Below are positions 52,876 to 61,799 of a stretch of 64,000 bases of DNA, piece after piece (the first letter of the stretch is position 1; each line of letters begins with the position of its first letter). This stretch comes from Streptomyces albogriseolus (GTDB taxonomy: Bacteria > Actinomycetota > Actinomycetes > Streptomycetales > Streptomycetaceae). The stretch spans positions 248,001 through 312,000 of the forward strand of contig BMVA01000008.1 of the NCBI GenBank assembly GCA_014650475.1, read 5' to 3'. Position numbers and translations under genes: made by a program. The notes beneath the pieces are model-generated. The model was not told where the DNA came from. It ran no database searches and worked only from the letters and a program-made list of their open reading frames with translations.

Positions 52876-53457
52876 TCAGAGGGTGCGGACCGGGCGGGCC
52901 GGGTTGCCGACCGCCACGACGTTCGCCGGGATGTCCTTGGTGACGACCGCGCCCGCGCCGATGACCGCGTTGTCGCCGATGGTCACGCCGGGGCAGACGA
53001 TCGCGCCGCCGCCGATCCACACGTTGTCCCCGATGGTGATGGGCCGCGCCGCCTCCAGCTTGTCGCGGCGGGGCCCCGGCTCCACCGGGTGGGTGGGCGT
53101 GAGGAGTTGGACGTTCGGGCCGATCTGGCAGTCCTCGCCGATGGTGATGGCGGCGACGTCCAGCGCGGTGAGGTGGTAGTTGACGAAGGTGCGGGCGCCG
53201 ACGGTGATGTTGCTGCCGTAGTCGACGTAGAGCGGCGGGCGGATCTCGACGTCCTCGCCGACCGAGCCGAGGAGTTCGGCCAGGACCGCCTTCGCCTGGT
53301 CCCGCTCCTCCAGGTAGGTGGCCTGGTAGCGGGCGGCGAGCCGCATGGCGCGCTCCAGCCGGCGGCCGATCTCCGGGTCGTCGGCGATGTACAGGTCGCC
53401 CGCGAGCATCCGCTCCAGGTTCGTGCGCGGATCGCCCGCGAAGTAGTCCGTCGTCAT
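52876..53457 (-). CDS. sugar O-acetyltransferase (maltose/galactoside type)
   Basis: 193 residues. N-terminal Maa-type helical cap (DPRTNLERMLAGDLYIADDPEIGRRLERAM). Left-handed beta-helix hexapeptide repeats follow (ITVGARTFVNYHLTALDVAAITIGEDCQIGPNVQLLTPTHPV, VWIGGGAIVCPGVTIGDNAVIGAGAVVTKDIP). His in THPV is the catalytic base position. Uses acetyl-CoA to acetylate a sugar hydroxyl, function as in maa/lacA. The -10 box TACGAT lies within the operator, 7 nt from ATG 53457, so leaderless. Confidence 0.85.
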   Translation of the reverse strand: MTTDYFAGDPRTNLERMLAGDLYIADDPEIGRRLERAMRLAARYQATYLEERDQAKAVLAELLGSVGEDVEIRPPLYVDYGSNITVGARTFVNYHLTALDVAAITIGEDCQIGPNVQLLTPTHPVEPGPRRDKLEAARPITIGDNVWIGGGAIVCPGVTIGDNAVIGAGAVVTKDIPANVVAVGNPARPVRTL

Positions 53458-53473
53458 GCGTACGATCGTACGC
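53458..53473. promoter_or_regulatory. TetR operator on the start of the acetyltransferase-TetR operon
   Basis: GCGTACGATCGTACGC is a perfect 16-bp palindrome touching the ATG at 53457. It contains the minus-strand -10 box TACGAT, so bound TetR would block polymerase directly. A further GGGCGTACGCTCC-like half-site is at about 53497-53509. Confidence 0.7.
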
Positions 53474-53520
53474 TCCCGGGCGCCCGGGGTGTACGGGCGT
53501 ACGCTCCCGTCGCGCGGCGA

Positions 53521-53544
53521 GCGCCCCCGTGCCGGAGGGGGCGC
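53521..53544 (-). terminator. terminator of the DUF2267 gene
   Basis: GCGCCCCC (53521-53528) pairs with GGGGGCGC (53537-53544), 8 bp with an 8-nt loop. Confidence 0.45.
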
Positions 53545-53586
53545 GGGGGCGCTCGTCGGTGAGGAAGGGGAGCTACGGCGTGGCCG

Positions 53587-54072
53587 TCACGCCGCCGGTG
53601 TCAGCTCCGCCCGGCCGAACAGGAGGGCGTAGCCGGGGGGAAGCTGGTTCAGGATGCGCGTCACCAGCTCGTCGCCGACCAGCGGCGGCAGGACGCTGAG
53701 GACGGAGCTGACGTCCCAGCGGGCCGTCGCCGGGGTCGCGCCCTCGATACGGGCCGCCACCGAGTCGACGAACTCGGCCGCCGTCAGCGGGCGGGTCGCC
53801 GGGATCTGCGAGGCGACCACCCGCGCCGCCTCCTCGGGCAGGGCGCGGGCCAGGTCGACGCGTTCGTCCCCGACGACGTGGCCGCCCAGGGCGGACAGGA
53901 CGATGCGGGTGACGCTCTCCGCCTCCGGCCGCGTCGCGTACTGCCCGGAGTCCCGCACGGCGTCGACGAGTTCACGCCAGGCGGGGTCCTGCGCCGGGCG
54001 CGGCCCGGGCGCCGGGGCGACGTCGCCTCCCGGCTGCGGGATCGCGGGCTTCTGCGGCGTCAGCGTGGTCAT
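53587..54072 (-). CDS. DUF2267 protein
   Basis: 161 residues, ATG 54072 with AGGAGAGGAG upstream. After a proline-rich 28 residues comes a DUF2267-type helical domain (AWRELVDAVRDSGQYATRPEAESVTRIVLSALGGHVVGDERVDLARALPEEAARVV). A second similar half follows. These proteins occur near Hsp20 in actinobacteria, as here, and are of unknown function. The gene lies 171 nt downstream of hsp20 and may be on the same stress transcript. Confidence 0.75.
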   Translation of the reverse strand: MTTLTPQKPAIPQPGGDVAPAPGPRPAQDPAWRELVDAVRDSGQYATRPEAESVTRIVLSALGGHVVGDERVDLARALPEEAARVVASQIPATRPLTAAEFVDSVAARIEGATPATARWDVSSVLSVLPPLVGDELVTRILNQLPPGYALLFGRAELTPAA

Positions 54073-54103
54073 CCGAAGCTCCTCTCCTGCTGCGGTATTC
54101 GGT

Positions 54104-54157
54104 TCTGAAGGGGGTGCGGTGTCTGAAGGGGGTGCGGTGTCTGAAGGGGTTCCGGTG
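54104..54157. repeat. three tandem 18-bp units between hsp20 and DUF2267
   Basis: TCTGAAGGGGGTGCGGTG repeated at 54104-54121 and 54122-54139, with a diverged third unit at 54140-54157. A variable-number repeat of unknown effect. Confidence 0.7.
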
Positions 54158-54243
54158 TCGCGTCGCCCGCCGGGGGCGTACGGCGCGTGGACGCGTCCCG
54201 CGGGAGGGGGATCCGCGGGACGCGTGGAAGGGGCGGGCGGGTG

Positions 54244-54666
54244 TCAGCCGGCGATCTGCCTGCGGCTGTCGCCGCCCGTGATCTGGATGCGGCGCGGCTT
54301 CGCCGCCTCGGCCACCGGGATGCGCAGGGTCAGGACACCCGCGTCGTACGTGGCGTCGATGCGCTCGGTGTCCAGGGTGTCGCCGAGGAACAGCTGCCGG
54401 GTGAAGGTGCCGGTCGGCCGCTCGGCGACCACCGTCTCCGCGCCCTCGGGGGCCGGCGAGTGGCGCTCGGCACGCACGTTGAGGACGTTGCGCTCGACGT
54501 CGAGCTCGATGGACTCCGGGTCGATGCCGGGGAGGTCGAAGTGGACGATGAAATCGTCCCCCGCCCGATAGGCGTCCATCGGCATCACCGAGGCGCGGGT
54601 GGCCTGGCCGAAGGCCTGCCGCGTGAGGCGGTCGAACTCGGCGAACGGGTCGGTACGCATGAGCAT
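54244..54666 (-). CDS. Hsp20-family small heat-shock protein
   Basis: 140 residues from ATG 54666. Alpha-crystallin domain (about 38-130): [34 protein letters not shown], then [42 protein letters not shown]-terminus [20 protein letters not shown] as in Hsp18 types of Streptomyces. ATP-independent holdase. Strong promoter upstream (next). Confidence 0.9.
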   Translation of the reverse strand: MLMRTDPFAEFDRLTRQAFGQATRASVMPMDAYRAGDDFIVHFDLPGIDPESIELDVERNVLNVRAERHSPAPEGAETVVAERPTGTFTRQLFLGDTLDTERIDATYDAGVLTLRIPVAEAAKPRRIQITGGDSRRQIAG

Positions 54667-54723
54667 CACAGTCCACTCCTCTCCGTGAAGCCGCTTGTGC
54701 GATGCCCTACGGATCACTTCCTT

Positions 54724-54752
54724 ATATAACCCACCCGCTGGAAAGTTGACAA
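54724..54752 (-). promoter_or_regulatory. hsp20 promoter
   Basis: Minus strand: TTGTCA (54752-54747), 17-nt spacer, TATATA (54729-54724), about 58 nt before ATG 54666. Very good match to the major sigma factor. GTTGTCAAC at the -35 site is a small inverted repeat where a heat-shock repressor could bind. Confidence 0.7.
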
Positions 54753-54880
54753 CCCCCGACTCAGTTTTGCGGGGTCGGCTGCTGCGGGGCTGGTGGGAGG
54801 GGGCGCCGCCGGGCGCGTTAGCCTCGGAGGTCCGTGGTTCCCGCGCCCCGCGCGGGGCGCAGTGGCAGGAGGCAGCAGGC

Positions 54881-55183
54881 ATGGCGAAGGTTCCCAGTTC
54901 GGTCGTGGCCGCGAGCGGGCTCGTCGGCGGGTACGGCGTGGCCCGCTGGACCCGTAAGCGGCAGCTCGGCGGGGTCGTGCTCGCCGCCGCCGGGGTCGCC
55001 GCCGCCCAGCAGTGGCGTGAGCGGGCCGGTGGCCCGGCGGCCGGTGTGCTGTCGGCGGCGTACGTGGCCGCGTTCGCCGGGTCGCACCCGCTGGCGAAGA
55101 AGGTCGGCGCCTGGCCGGCCGTGTTCGGGGTGGCCGGCGCGGTCGCCCTCGCGTCGTGGGCGGTGGCCGACCGGCGGGGCTGA
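54881..55183 (+). CDS. small membrane protein of unknown function
   Basis: 100 residues, AGGAGG 7-12 nt before ATG 54881. Starts [24 protein letters not shown]; hydrophobic segments at about 5-20, 28-42, 53-68 and 77-95. No family recognised with certainty. Probably a small polytopic membrane protein. Convergent with the MFS gene. Confidence 0.6.
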   Translation: MAKVPSSVVAASGLVGGYGVARWTRKRQLGGVVLAAAGVAAAQQWRERAGGPAAGVLSAAYVAAFAGSHPLAKKVGAWPAVFGVAGAVALASWAVADRRG

Positions 55184-55233
55184 GCCACCCCGCCGGCCGT
55201 ACCCGGTCGAAGCGCCCCTCAGGAGCCCGTCCC

Positions 55234-56712
55234 TCAGGGGCGGGCCACCGCCTGCTGCGGTTCGGCCGCCGACAGCGGCGTGGCGATGTCCTCCAGGGAC
55301 CGCCGCTCCGCGTTCACCGCGAGGACCGCCGCGACGATGCCCGCCGCGACCATCAGGCCCGCGCCGATCTGGAACGCGAGCACCGTGTCGCCGACCTTGC
55401 CGGTGTTGGTCAGCTCGGCGAAGAGCAGCGGGCCGCTGATGCCGCCGGCGGCGGTGCCGAGGGCGTAGAAGAAGGCGATGGACATGGCCCTGGTCTCCAT
55501 CGGGAAGATCTCGGAGACCGTGAGGTAGGCGCTGGAGGCGCCGGCCGAGGCGAAGAACAGCACCACGCACCAGCACGCCGTCATCGTCGCCGCGGTGAGC
55601 GCGCCGCGGTCGAACAGCCAGGCCGTGCCGAACAGCAGCGCGCCCGACAGCACATACGTGCCGGAGATCATGATCCGGCGGCCGACCGTGTCGAACAGCT
55701 TGCCCAGCAGCAGCGGGCCGAGGAAGTTGCCGGCCGCGATCACCGCGAAGTAGTAGCCGGTGCTCCCGGACGGCACGTCGAAGAACTGCGTGAGGATCGC
55801 GCCGAAGCCGAAGGTGATCGCGTTGTAGAGGAACGCCTGCCCGATGAACAGGGCGAAGCCGAGGGCGGAGCGCCTGCGGTAGCGGGCGAAGACGGTCCGG
55901 GCGATCTCGGTGAACGTGGTGCGGCTGCGCTGGTGGATCGTCATCTCGTCCGCGGCGGGCGGCAGTTCCTTGCCCTCCTCGGCCGTGACGCGTTCCTCGA
56001 TGGAGCCGACGATGCGCTCGGCCTCGTCGTCCCGGCCGTGGATCAGCAGCCAGCGCGGGCTCTCCGGGACGTGCCGCCGTACGAGCAGGATCACCAGGGC
56101 GAGGACCGCGCCCAGGGCGAAGGTGAGGCGCCAGCCGACGTCCGCCGGGAAGATCGAGGTGTCCAGGGCGACGATGGACAGCAGGGCGCCGCCGACCGCG
56201 CCCAGCCAGTAGCTGCCGTTGATCAGCAGGTCGACGCGACCCCGGTACTTCGCCGGGATCAGCTCGTCGATCGCGGAGTTGATGGCCGCGTACTCGCCGC
56301 CGATGCCGAAGCCGGTGAGGAAGCGGAAGAGGAAGAACCACCAGGTGTCGAAGGACAGCGCGGTCATCGCCGTCGCGCCCAGGTACACGGCCAGGGTGAT
56401 CAGGAACAGCTTCTTGCGGCCGTAGATGTCGGTGAGCCGCCCCCAGAACAGGGCGCCCAGGCAGGCGCCCGTGACATAGAGGGCGGCGGAGATGCCGGTG
56501 ACCTCGCCGGAGGTGATGGGCAGTCCGCTGCCGGGCTCGGACAGACGGGCCGCGATGTTCCCGACGATGGTGACTTCCATCCCGTCGAGGATCCATACGG
56601 TGCCGAGACCGATCACGATGGACCAGTGCCAGCGGGACCACGGCAGGCGGTCCAGGCGGGCGGGGATTCTGGTGGTGATGGTGCGTCCGGTCCCGGACTG
56701 CGCGGTGGCCAT
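55234..56712 (-). CDS. MFS transporter, sugar-porter/metabolite symporter type
   Basis: 492 residues from ATG 56712 (GAGGAGGGAG upstream). Twelve transmembrane segments. Motif A GRLTDIYGRKKLFLI. The PESPRWLLIHGRDDEAERIV loop is the sugar/metabolite symporter signature. GGEYAAINSAIDELIPAKYRGRVDLLINGSYWLG follows the 4th helix. Resembles actinobacterial MFS transporters of small carboxylates or sugars; substrate not predicted. Transcribed alone. Confidence 0.85.
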   Translation of the reverse strand: MATAQSGTGRTITTRIPARLDRLPWSRWHWSIVIGLGTVWILDGMEVTIVGNIAARLSEPGSGLPITSGEVTGISAALYVTGACLGALFWGRLTDIYGRKKLFLITLAVYLGATAMTALSFDTWWFFLFRFLTGFGIGGEYAAINSAIDELIPAKYRGRVDLLINGSYWLGAVGGALLSIVALDTSIFPADVGWRLTFALGAVLALVILLVRRHVPESPRWLLIHGRDDEAERIVGSIEERVTAEEGKELPPAADEMTIHQRSRTTFTEIARTVFARYRRRSALGFALFIGQAFLYNAITFGFGAILTQFFDVPSGSTGYYFAVIAAGNFLGPLLLGKLFDTVGRRIMISGTYVLSGALLFGTAWLFDRGALTAATMTACWCVVLFFASAGASSAYLTVSEIFPMETRAMSIAFFYALGTAAGGISGPLLFAELTNTGKVGDTVLAFQIGAGLMVAAGIVAAVLAVNAERRSLEDIATPLSAAEPQQAVARP

Positions 56713-56815
56713 GGGCTCCCTCCTCGACGAAGTGAACCTCGTGTGCCCCGCGCCCGCCGGTTTCACGCCCGGGCGGTCCGCGGCCGGCGCCGCCCGCACG
56801 GCCCCGGCCGCGTCG

Positions 56816-58171
56816 CTACGCGCCCAGCGCCCGCGACACCGTGTAGATCAGCAGGCCCGCCAGGGAGCCGACCACCGTGCCGTTGATCCGGATGAACTGC
56901 AGGTCGCGGCCGATGTTGGCCTCGATCTTCCGCGTCGTGTGCTCCGCGTCCCAGCTCGCCACCGTGTCCGTGATCAGGGAGGTGATCTCCTTGCGGTAGG
57001 TGGTCACCACGTACACCGCGGCGCTCTCCAGCCAGCCGTCGACCTTGCCCTGGAGCTTCGGCTCGAGCGACGTACGGGCGCCCAGCGACAGCAGCGACGC
57101 CCGCAGGCGCAGCCGCAGCTCGCTGCGCTCGTCCTCCGCCGCCGAGACGATCATGCCCCGTACGGCCGTCCAGGCGGACGCGATGAGGTCCTGCACCTCG
57201 CTGCGGCCCAGGATGTCGCCCTTGAGGCGCTCCACGCGGGCGCGGGTGTCGCTGTCGGACTGGAGGTCGGTCGCGAAGTCGGTGAGGAAGCGGTCCAGGG
57301 CGCCGCGCGCCGGGTGGCTCGGCATGTCCCGCATCTCGGTGACGAAGCGCAGCAGCTCCTTGTAGACGCGCTCGCCGACCTTGCGGTCCACGAACTTCGG
57401 GGTCCAGCCGGGGGCGCCGCCGTGCACGGCGTCCATCACGGTGTCGCTGTGCAGGACCAGCCAGTCGTGGGCGCGGGAGACGACGACGTCCACCGCGCGT
57501 TTGTGGGCGCCGTCGGTGACGATCCGTTCCAGCATCTTGCCCATGCCGGGCGCGATCTCCTGCGCGCTCGCACGGCGCGTGACGGCCTCCCCCACGACCG
57601 CCTGCACGTCGGAGTCGCGGAGCACGGTCAGCGCGCCGCGCAGGGCCGCCGACGCCTCGGCGGTGACCCGGTCGGCGTGCTCGGGGACGGCGAGCCAGGC
57701 GCCGAGCCGGCGGCCGATGCCGACGGCGCGGAGCCGTCCGCGGACGACGTCCTCGGAGAGGAAGTTCTCCCCGACGAAGTCGCCGAGGGCGGTGCCGAGC
57801 TGGTCCTTCTTGGTGGGGATGATCGCGGTGTGCGGGATGGGCAGGCCCAGGGGGTGCCGGAAGAGCGCCGTGACGGCGAACCAGTCGGCCAGCGCGCCCA
57901 CCATGCCCGCCTCCGCCGCCGCGGCGACGTACCCCGCCCAGGCGCCGGCGCCCTGGTGGGAGGCCCACTTGGCGAGGACGTAGACGACGGCGACGAACAG
58001 CAGCAGGCCGACGGCGGTGAGCTTCATACGGCGCACGCCGCGCTGCTTCTCCTCGTCCGCGGCGCTGAACGTCGTCATCGCGCGGTTCGTGGCGGCGCCC
58101 GCGCCGGGCCGCTGCCCGGCGGCGTCCCGGTCCTCGGTGTCCGCCGTCTCAGTCCGTTCCATCCGCTCCAC
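56816..58171 (-). CDS. DUF445 membrane protein
   Basis: 451 residues from GTG 58171 (ATG 58162 is an alternative; both have a poor ribosome site). N-terminal polar part (1-48), a membrane segment (about 50-68), then GMVGALADWFAVTALFRHPLGLPIPHTAIIPTKKDQLG, the diagnostic DUF445 sequence. A long helical cytosolic part follows, with a last membrane segment at the C-terminus (GTVVGSLAGLLIYTVSRALG). Family YheB/YjiN-like, function unknown. Confidence 0.85.
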   Translation of the reverse strand: MERMERTETADTEDRDAAGQRPGAGAATNRAMTTFSAADEEKQRGVRRMKLTAVGLLLFVAVVYVLAKWASHQGAGAWAGYVAAAAEAGMVGALADWFAVTALFRHPLGLPIPHTAIIPTKKDQLGTALGDFVGENFLSEDVVRGRLRAVGIGRRLGAWLAVPEHADRVTAEASAALRGALTVLRDSDVQAVVGEAVTRRASAQEIAPGMGKMLERIVTDGAHKRAVDVVVSRAHDWLVLHSDTVMDAVHGGAPGWTPKFVDRKVGERVYKELLRFVTEMRDMPSHPARGALDRFLTDFATDLQSDSDTRARVERLKGDILGRSEVQDLIASAWTAVRGMIVSAAEDERSELRLRLRASLLSLGARTSLEPKLQGKVDGWLESAAVYVVTTYRKEITSLITDTVASWDAEHTTRKIEANIGRDLQFIRINGTVVGSLAGLLIYTVSRALGA

Positions 58172-58210
58172 CCGTTCGGTGATCCCTCACGCATTGTCCC
58201 TTCCTGACCG

Positions 58211-58232
58211 ACTCCTGGAACGGAACAGGAGT
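58211..58232. promoter_or_regulatory. inverted repeat before the DUF445 gene
   Basis: ACTCCTG-N8-CAGGAGT, 40 nt upstream of the DUF445 start, in the divergent region with the SGNH gene. It may be an operator. Confidence 0.35.
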
Positions 58233-58469
58233 TCCCGGCGTCTGTCCGTGGGGGGATTGTCCAGGGACGTCACCTAGGGGTACCCCGGGCCGGCCCCGAC
58301 ACCCCGGGCCGCCCGGATCCACCACCCGAAGGCCCGCCCGGGGCCGGTCCCGGGTCCGCCCGGATGATCTTCGGCCGCGTCCCGCACCCGGCCTCCCCCG
58401 CCCTGACCCACCATGGTGCGACGGACGGAGCCGCCCGCGGCTCCCGCTTCCCGAGGAGAACAGAACAGC

Positions 58470-59864
58470 ATGACCCGTGACGGGGACACGGCGGTGCCGC
58501 CCCGCGCACCCCAGCCCTCCGCCCCGCGAGGGCGGCCCGGACGGCACGCGGCCCTGCTGGCCGCGATGGCCGCCGCCGTCCTCGCCGTCTCCGCCGTGAT
58601 CTTCGTCGGCGTGTCCGCCGACGGCCTGCGCGGACGGGACGCCCCGGCCCGGGAGGGCGGCGGGGCCGGCAATCCCGTGGCGCCCGCCTCCGCCGGGACC
58701 TGGGTCACCGCCTGGGCCACCGCGCCGGGCGGCGGCGAGCCCGGCACGGAGACCGCCGGGCTCGCGGGCCGCTCCGTGCGGAACGTCGTGCACACCACCG
58801 CGGGCGGCACCCGCGCCCGCGTCACCCTGTCCAACCTTTTCGGCCGCGCCCCGCTCACCCTCACGCACGCGTCGATCGCCGTCTCCGCCGGCCCGGACAC
58901 CGCCGCCGCGCTCGCCGGCACCCTGCGTCCCCTCACCTTCGCCGGGAACCCCTCGGTCGTCGTCCCGGCGGGCGGGCAGGTGGTCAGCGACGCCGTGCGC
59001 GTCCTGATCCCGCGCGACGCGCACGTGCTGATCAGCACGTACTCCCCCATCCCTTCGGGTCCGGTGACGTACCACAAGCACGCCCGGCAGATCTCCTGGG
59101 TCGCCGAGGGCGAGCACACCCGCGACACCTCCGGGGCCGCCTACGACGGGCAGAGCACCGTCTGGCGGTACGTCACCGCGCTGGACGTGCTCAGCGACGA
59201 CTCCGAGGGCACGGTCGTCGTCCTCGGCGACTCCCTCACCGACGGCATCTCCGCCACCGTCGGCGCCGACGCCCGCTGGCCCGACGTGCTGGCGGACCGG
59301 CTGCGCACGGCCCTCGCGTCCGGCCGGGACCTCCCCCGCTACAGCGTCGTCAACGCGGGGCTCAGCGGGAACCGGGTGCTGGCCGACGGGCCCGGCCGGC
59401 CGCCGCGCAACCCCAGCGCGCCGCGCCGCTTCGACCGGGACGTGCTGGGCCGGGCGAACGTCCGGGTGGTGGTCGTCGTCCTGGGCGTCAACGACATCCT
59501 GCGCGCGCCGGGCACCGCCGACCCGGAGCGGATCGTGGGCGGGCTGACGGCCCTGACGGAGCGGGCGCACGCGCGGGGGCTCAAGGTCGTCGGGGCGACG
59601 CTGATGCCGTACCGCGGGCACCACGGGTACACCCCGACCGGCGAGGACGTGCGGCAGCGGGTCAACGCGGAGATCCGCGACGGCGGGGTGTTCGACGAGG
59701 TCGTGGACTTCGACGAGGCGGTGCGGGACGCGTACGACCCCCGCCGCTTCCGCGCCGGGTACGACTCCGGGGACGGGCTGCACCCCAGCGACGCAGGCTA
59801 TGCGCGGATGGCGGAGACGTTCGAGCTGACGGCGTTGAAGGGCGGGGCGCCGGCCCGGCTGTGA
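58470..59864 (+). CDS. secreted or membrane-anchored SGNH/GDSL hydrolase
   Basis: 464 residues; ATG 58470 is preceded by GAGGAG (11 nt spacing); an in-frame ATG 58413 has no ribosome site. One hydrophobic segment (about 27-50, AALLAAMAAAVLAVSAVIFVGV) anchors or exports it. SGNH blocks: GDSLTDG (Ser), VVNAGLSGNRVL (Gly), VLGVNDI (Asn) and DGLHPSDAGY (Asp-x-x-His). An N-terminal accessory domain (about 75-240; SNLFGRAPLTLTHASIAV) precedes the catalytic one. Predicted esterase, perhaps on acetylated glycan or lipid; substrate unknown. Confidence 0.85.
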   Translation: MTRDGDTAVPPRAPQPSAPRGRPGRHAALLAAMAAAVLAVSAVIFVGVSADGLRGRDAPAREGGGAGNPVAPASAGTWVTAWATAPGGGEPGTETAGLAGRSVRNVVHTTAGGTRARVTLSNLFGRAPLTLTHASIAVSAGPDTAAALAGTLRPLTFAGNPSVVVPAGGQVVSDAVRVLIPRDAHVLISTYSPIPSGPVTYHKHARQISWVAEGEHTRDTSGAAYDGQSTVWRYVTALDVLSDDSEGTVVVLGDSLTDGISATVGADARWPDVLADRLRTALASGRDLPRYSVVNAGLSGNRVLADGPGRPPRNPSAPRRFDRDVLGRANVRVVVVVLGVNDILRAPGTADPERIVGGLTALTERAHARGLKVVGATLMPYRGHHGYTPTGEDVRQRVNAEIRDGGVFDEVVDFDEAVRDAYDPRRFRAGYDSGDGLHPSDAGYARMAETFELTALKGGAPARL

Positions 59865-59879
59865 CCGACGCCGGGCCGG
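59850..59879. terminator. terminator over the SGNH stop codon
   Basis: CCGGCCCGGC (59850-59859) pairs with GCCGGGCCGG (59870-59879), 10 bp and a 10-nt loop, placed between convergent genes. Confidence 0.65.
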
Positions 59880-59888
59880 TGAGGAGGC

Positions 59889-60737
59889 TCAGCCGTCCTC
59901 GGGCCGCCGCTCGTGCTGCCGGTGCGGGCCGTGCAGGTTCAGCGGGTCGTGCAGGCGGCGGGACTCCTCCAGCTCCCGGCGGTGCCGCTCGGCGCTGTCC
60001 AGATGCTCCCGCCGCTGCTCCTCCGCGTGCTCCAGGTGCTCCCGCCGCCGCTCCTCCTTGAGCGCCTGCTTCTCCCGGCGCCGCTCCTCCCGCAGCCGCT
60101 CCCGCTCCGCGCGGGGCAGCTTGCGCTGCACGCCGACGCCGCCCCAGAAGGCGAGCCCGGTGACGATCACGCGCGGGGCGCCCGGCTCGGCCGGCACGCC
60201 CTCCTCCCGGTGGTCGAAGCCGCCCATGATGCCGACGCCGCGCACCACGACCTCGACGCCCGGCGGCACGATCACATCGATGCCGCCCATGATCGCGACG
60301 GCGTTGACGACGATCTCCCGGTCCGCGAAGTTCGCCTCGCGCAGGTCGATCTCGCCGCCGCCCCAGAAGGCGAGGCAGTTGAAACGCCGGGGCGCCGTCC
60401 ACCGGCCCTTGCGCTGGAAGCCGCTCATCACGGCGACCGCCCAGGTCGACGTCCCCGAGTCGTCCCCGCCGACGATGCGGTCCGCCCAGCCGCCGCCCGC
60501 CGCCGGGTCCTTCGTCATCGACACGGCGGGCGCGACCGTCGCTCCCGACGCGGGCAGGTCGCGGGTGATGGGCGCCAGTTCCCCGTAGGTGCGCGCCTGG
60601 TAGGTGGCGTCCAGCCGCTCCTGGAACTCCTCCATGTCCAGGCGGCCCTCGGCGAGGGCGTCCCGGAGGACTTCGGCGACCCGTTCACGGTCGGCGTCGG
60701 AGGCGCGGAGGTCCGGTGCGGGTGCGTCGTCGGTCAT
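59889..60737 (-). CDS. DUF1707 and LiaF-like domain protein
   Basis: 282 residues from ATG 60737, leaderless (TAGGCT 7 nt upstream). DUF1707 at about 10-60 (LRASDADRERVAEVLRDALAEGRLDMEEFQERLDATYQARTYGEL). A LiaF-like C-terminal domain (about 105-200: FNCLAFWGGGEIDLREANFADREIVVNAVAIMGGIDVIVPPGVEVVVRGVGIMGGFD) follows. The rest is a charged helix rich in Arg/Glu (RLREERRREKQALKEERRREHLEHAEEQRRE). No membrane segment is seen. Related proteins sense envelope stress. The coiled-coil-like tail is longer than usual. Confidence 0.8.
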   Translation of the reverse strand: MTDDAPAPDLRASDADRERVAEVLRDALAEGRLDMEEFQERLDATYQARTYGELAPITRDLPASGATVAPAVSMTKDPAAGGGWADRIVGGDDSGTSTWAVAVMSGFQRKGRWTAPRRFNCLAFWGGGEIDLREANFADREIVVNAVAIMGGIDVIVPPGVEVVVRGVGIMGGFDHREEGVPAEPGAPRVIVTGLAFWGGVGVQRKLPRAERERLREERRREKQALKEERRREHLEHAEEQRREHLDSAERHRRELEESRRLHDPLNLHGPHRQHERRPEDG

Positions 60738-60744
60738 ACCCAGC

Positions 60745-60750
60745 AGCCTA
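60745..60750 (-). promoter_or_regulatory. -10 box of leaderless DUF1707 gene
   Basis: TAGGCT on the minus strand with 7 nt to the ATG at 60737. Confidence 0.5.
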
Positions 60751-60771
60751 CGAGTTGTCCCCGTCACACGG

Positions 60772-61791
60772 CTACGAGGACTGCGTGGACGCCCGCCCGG
60801 CCCGCTCCGCGTACATCTTCGCGATGACCGCCTCGATGTCGGGCTCCCGCACCGACAGGTCGACCAGCGGGTAGCGCTCCGCGATCCGCGCCACCAGCCC
60901 CGCCGCCGACTCCGACGCGGGGAACGCCACCCACTGCCGGGCCCCCTCCACCCGTACCACCCGGGCGGGCGCCGGCACCTCCACCGGGGGGCGCTCCCGC
61001 TCCAGGTCCACCACCAGCGTCCGCTCGCTCTCCCCCACCTCGTGCAGCCCCGCGAGCGCCCCGTCGTACACCAGCCGGCCGTGGTCGATGACCATCACGC
61101 GGGAGCACACCTGCTCGATGTCCTGGAGGTCGTGCGTGGTCAGCAGCACCGTCGTGGAGCGCTCGGCGTTCACCTGCCGCAGGAACTCCCGCACCCGGGT
61201 CTTGGAGACGACGTCCAGGCCGATCGTCGGCTCGTCCAGGTACAGCACCTCCGGGTCGTGCAGCAGCGCCGCCGCGATGTCCCCGCGCATCCGCTGGCCC
61301 AGCGACAGCTGCCGCACCGGCACCTCCAACAGGTCGCCCAGGTCGAGCAGTTCGACCATCCGCGCGAGGTTCTCCCGGTAGCGGGCGCCGGGGATGCGGT
61401 ACATGCGGCGCATCAGCTTGTACGAGTCGATCAGCGGGAGATCCCACCACAGGGTGGTGCGCTGCCCGAACACCACCCCGATGCGGTGCGCCAGCCGGGT
61501 CCGCTCCCGCGACGGGTCGATCCCGGCGACCCGCAGCCGGCCGCCGCTCGGGGTGAGGATGCCCGTCAGCATCTTGATCGTCGTCGACTTCCCCGCGCCG
61601 TTCGGCCCGATGTAGCCGACCATCTCGCCACGCGCCACCGTGAAGGAGATCGAGTCCACCGCCCGCACCTGGTGCCGCTCCCGCCGCAGCAGCCCCTTGC
61701 GCCTGCGCACGTCGAAGACCTTCTCGACCCGGTCCAGCGCGATGAACGCCTCAGGTCCGGCACCGGGCCCCGGTCCGGCTGTCGTGTGCAT
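60772..61791 (-). CDS. ABC-2 exporter ATP-binding protein
   Basis: 339 residues from ATG 61791 (GAGAGGG upstream). Walker A GPNGAGKST, signature LSLGQRMRG (long ABC-2 type), Walker B VLYLDEPTIGLD, H-loop TTHDLQ. After the ATPase core a C-terminal domain (about 255-339) follows, as in the NodI/CcmA-like exporters. The gene order is ATPase last, after two permeases, on the minus strand. Confidence 0.85.
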   Translation of the reverse strand: MHTTAGPGPGAGPEAFIALDRVEKVFDVRRRKGLLRRERHQVRAVDSISFTVARGEMVGYIGPNGAGKSTTIKMLTGILTPSGGRLRVAGIDPSRERTRLAHRIGVVFGQRTTLWWDLPLIDSYKLMRRMYRIPGARYRENLARMVELLDLGDLLEVPVRQLSLGQRMRGDIAAALLHDPEVLYLDEPTIGLDVVSKTRVREFLRQVNAERSTTVLLTTHDLQDIEQVCSRVMVIDHGRLVYDGALAGLHEVGESERTLVVDLERERPPVEVPAPARVVRVEGARQWVAFPASESAAGLVARIAERYPLVDLSVREPDIEAVIAKMYAERAGRASTQSS

Positions 61792-61799
61792 CCGCCCTC

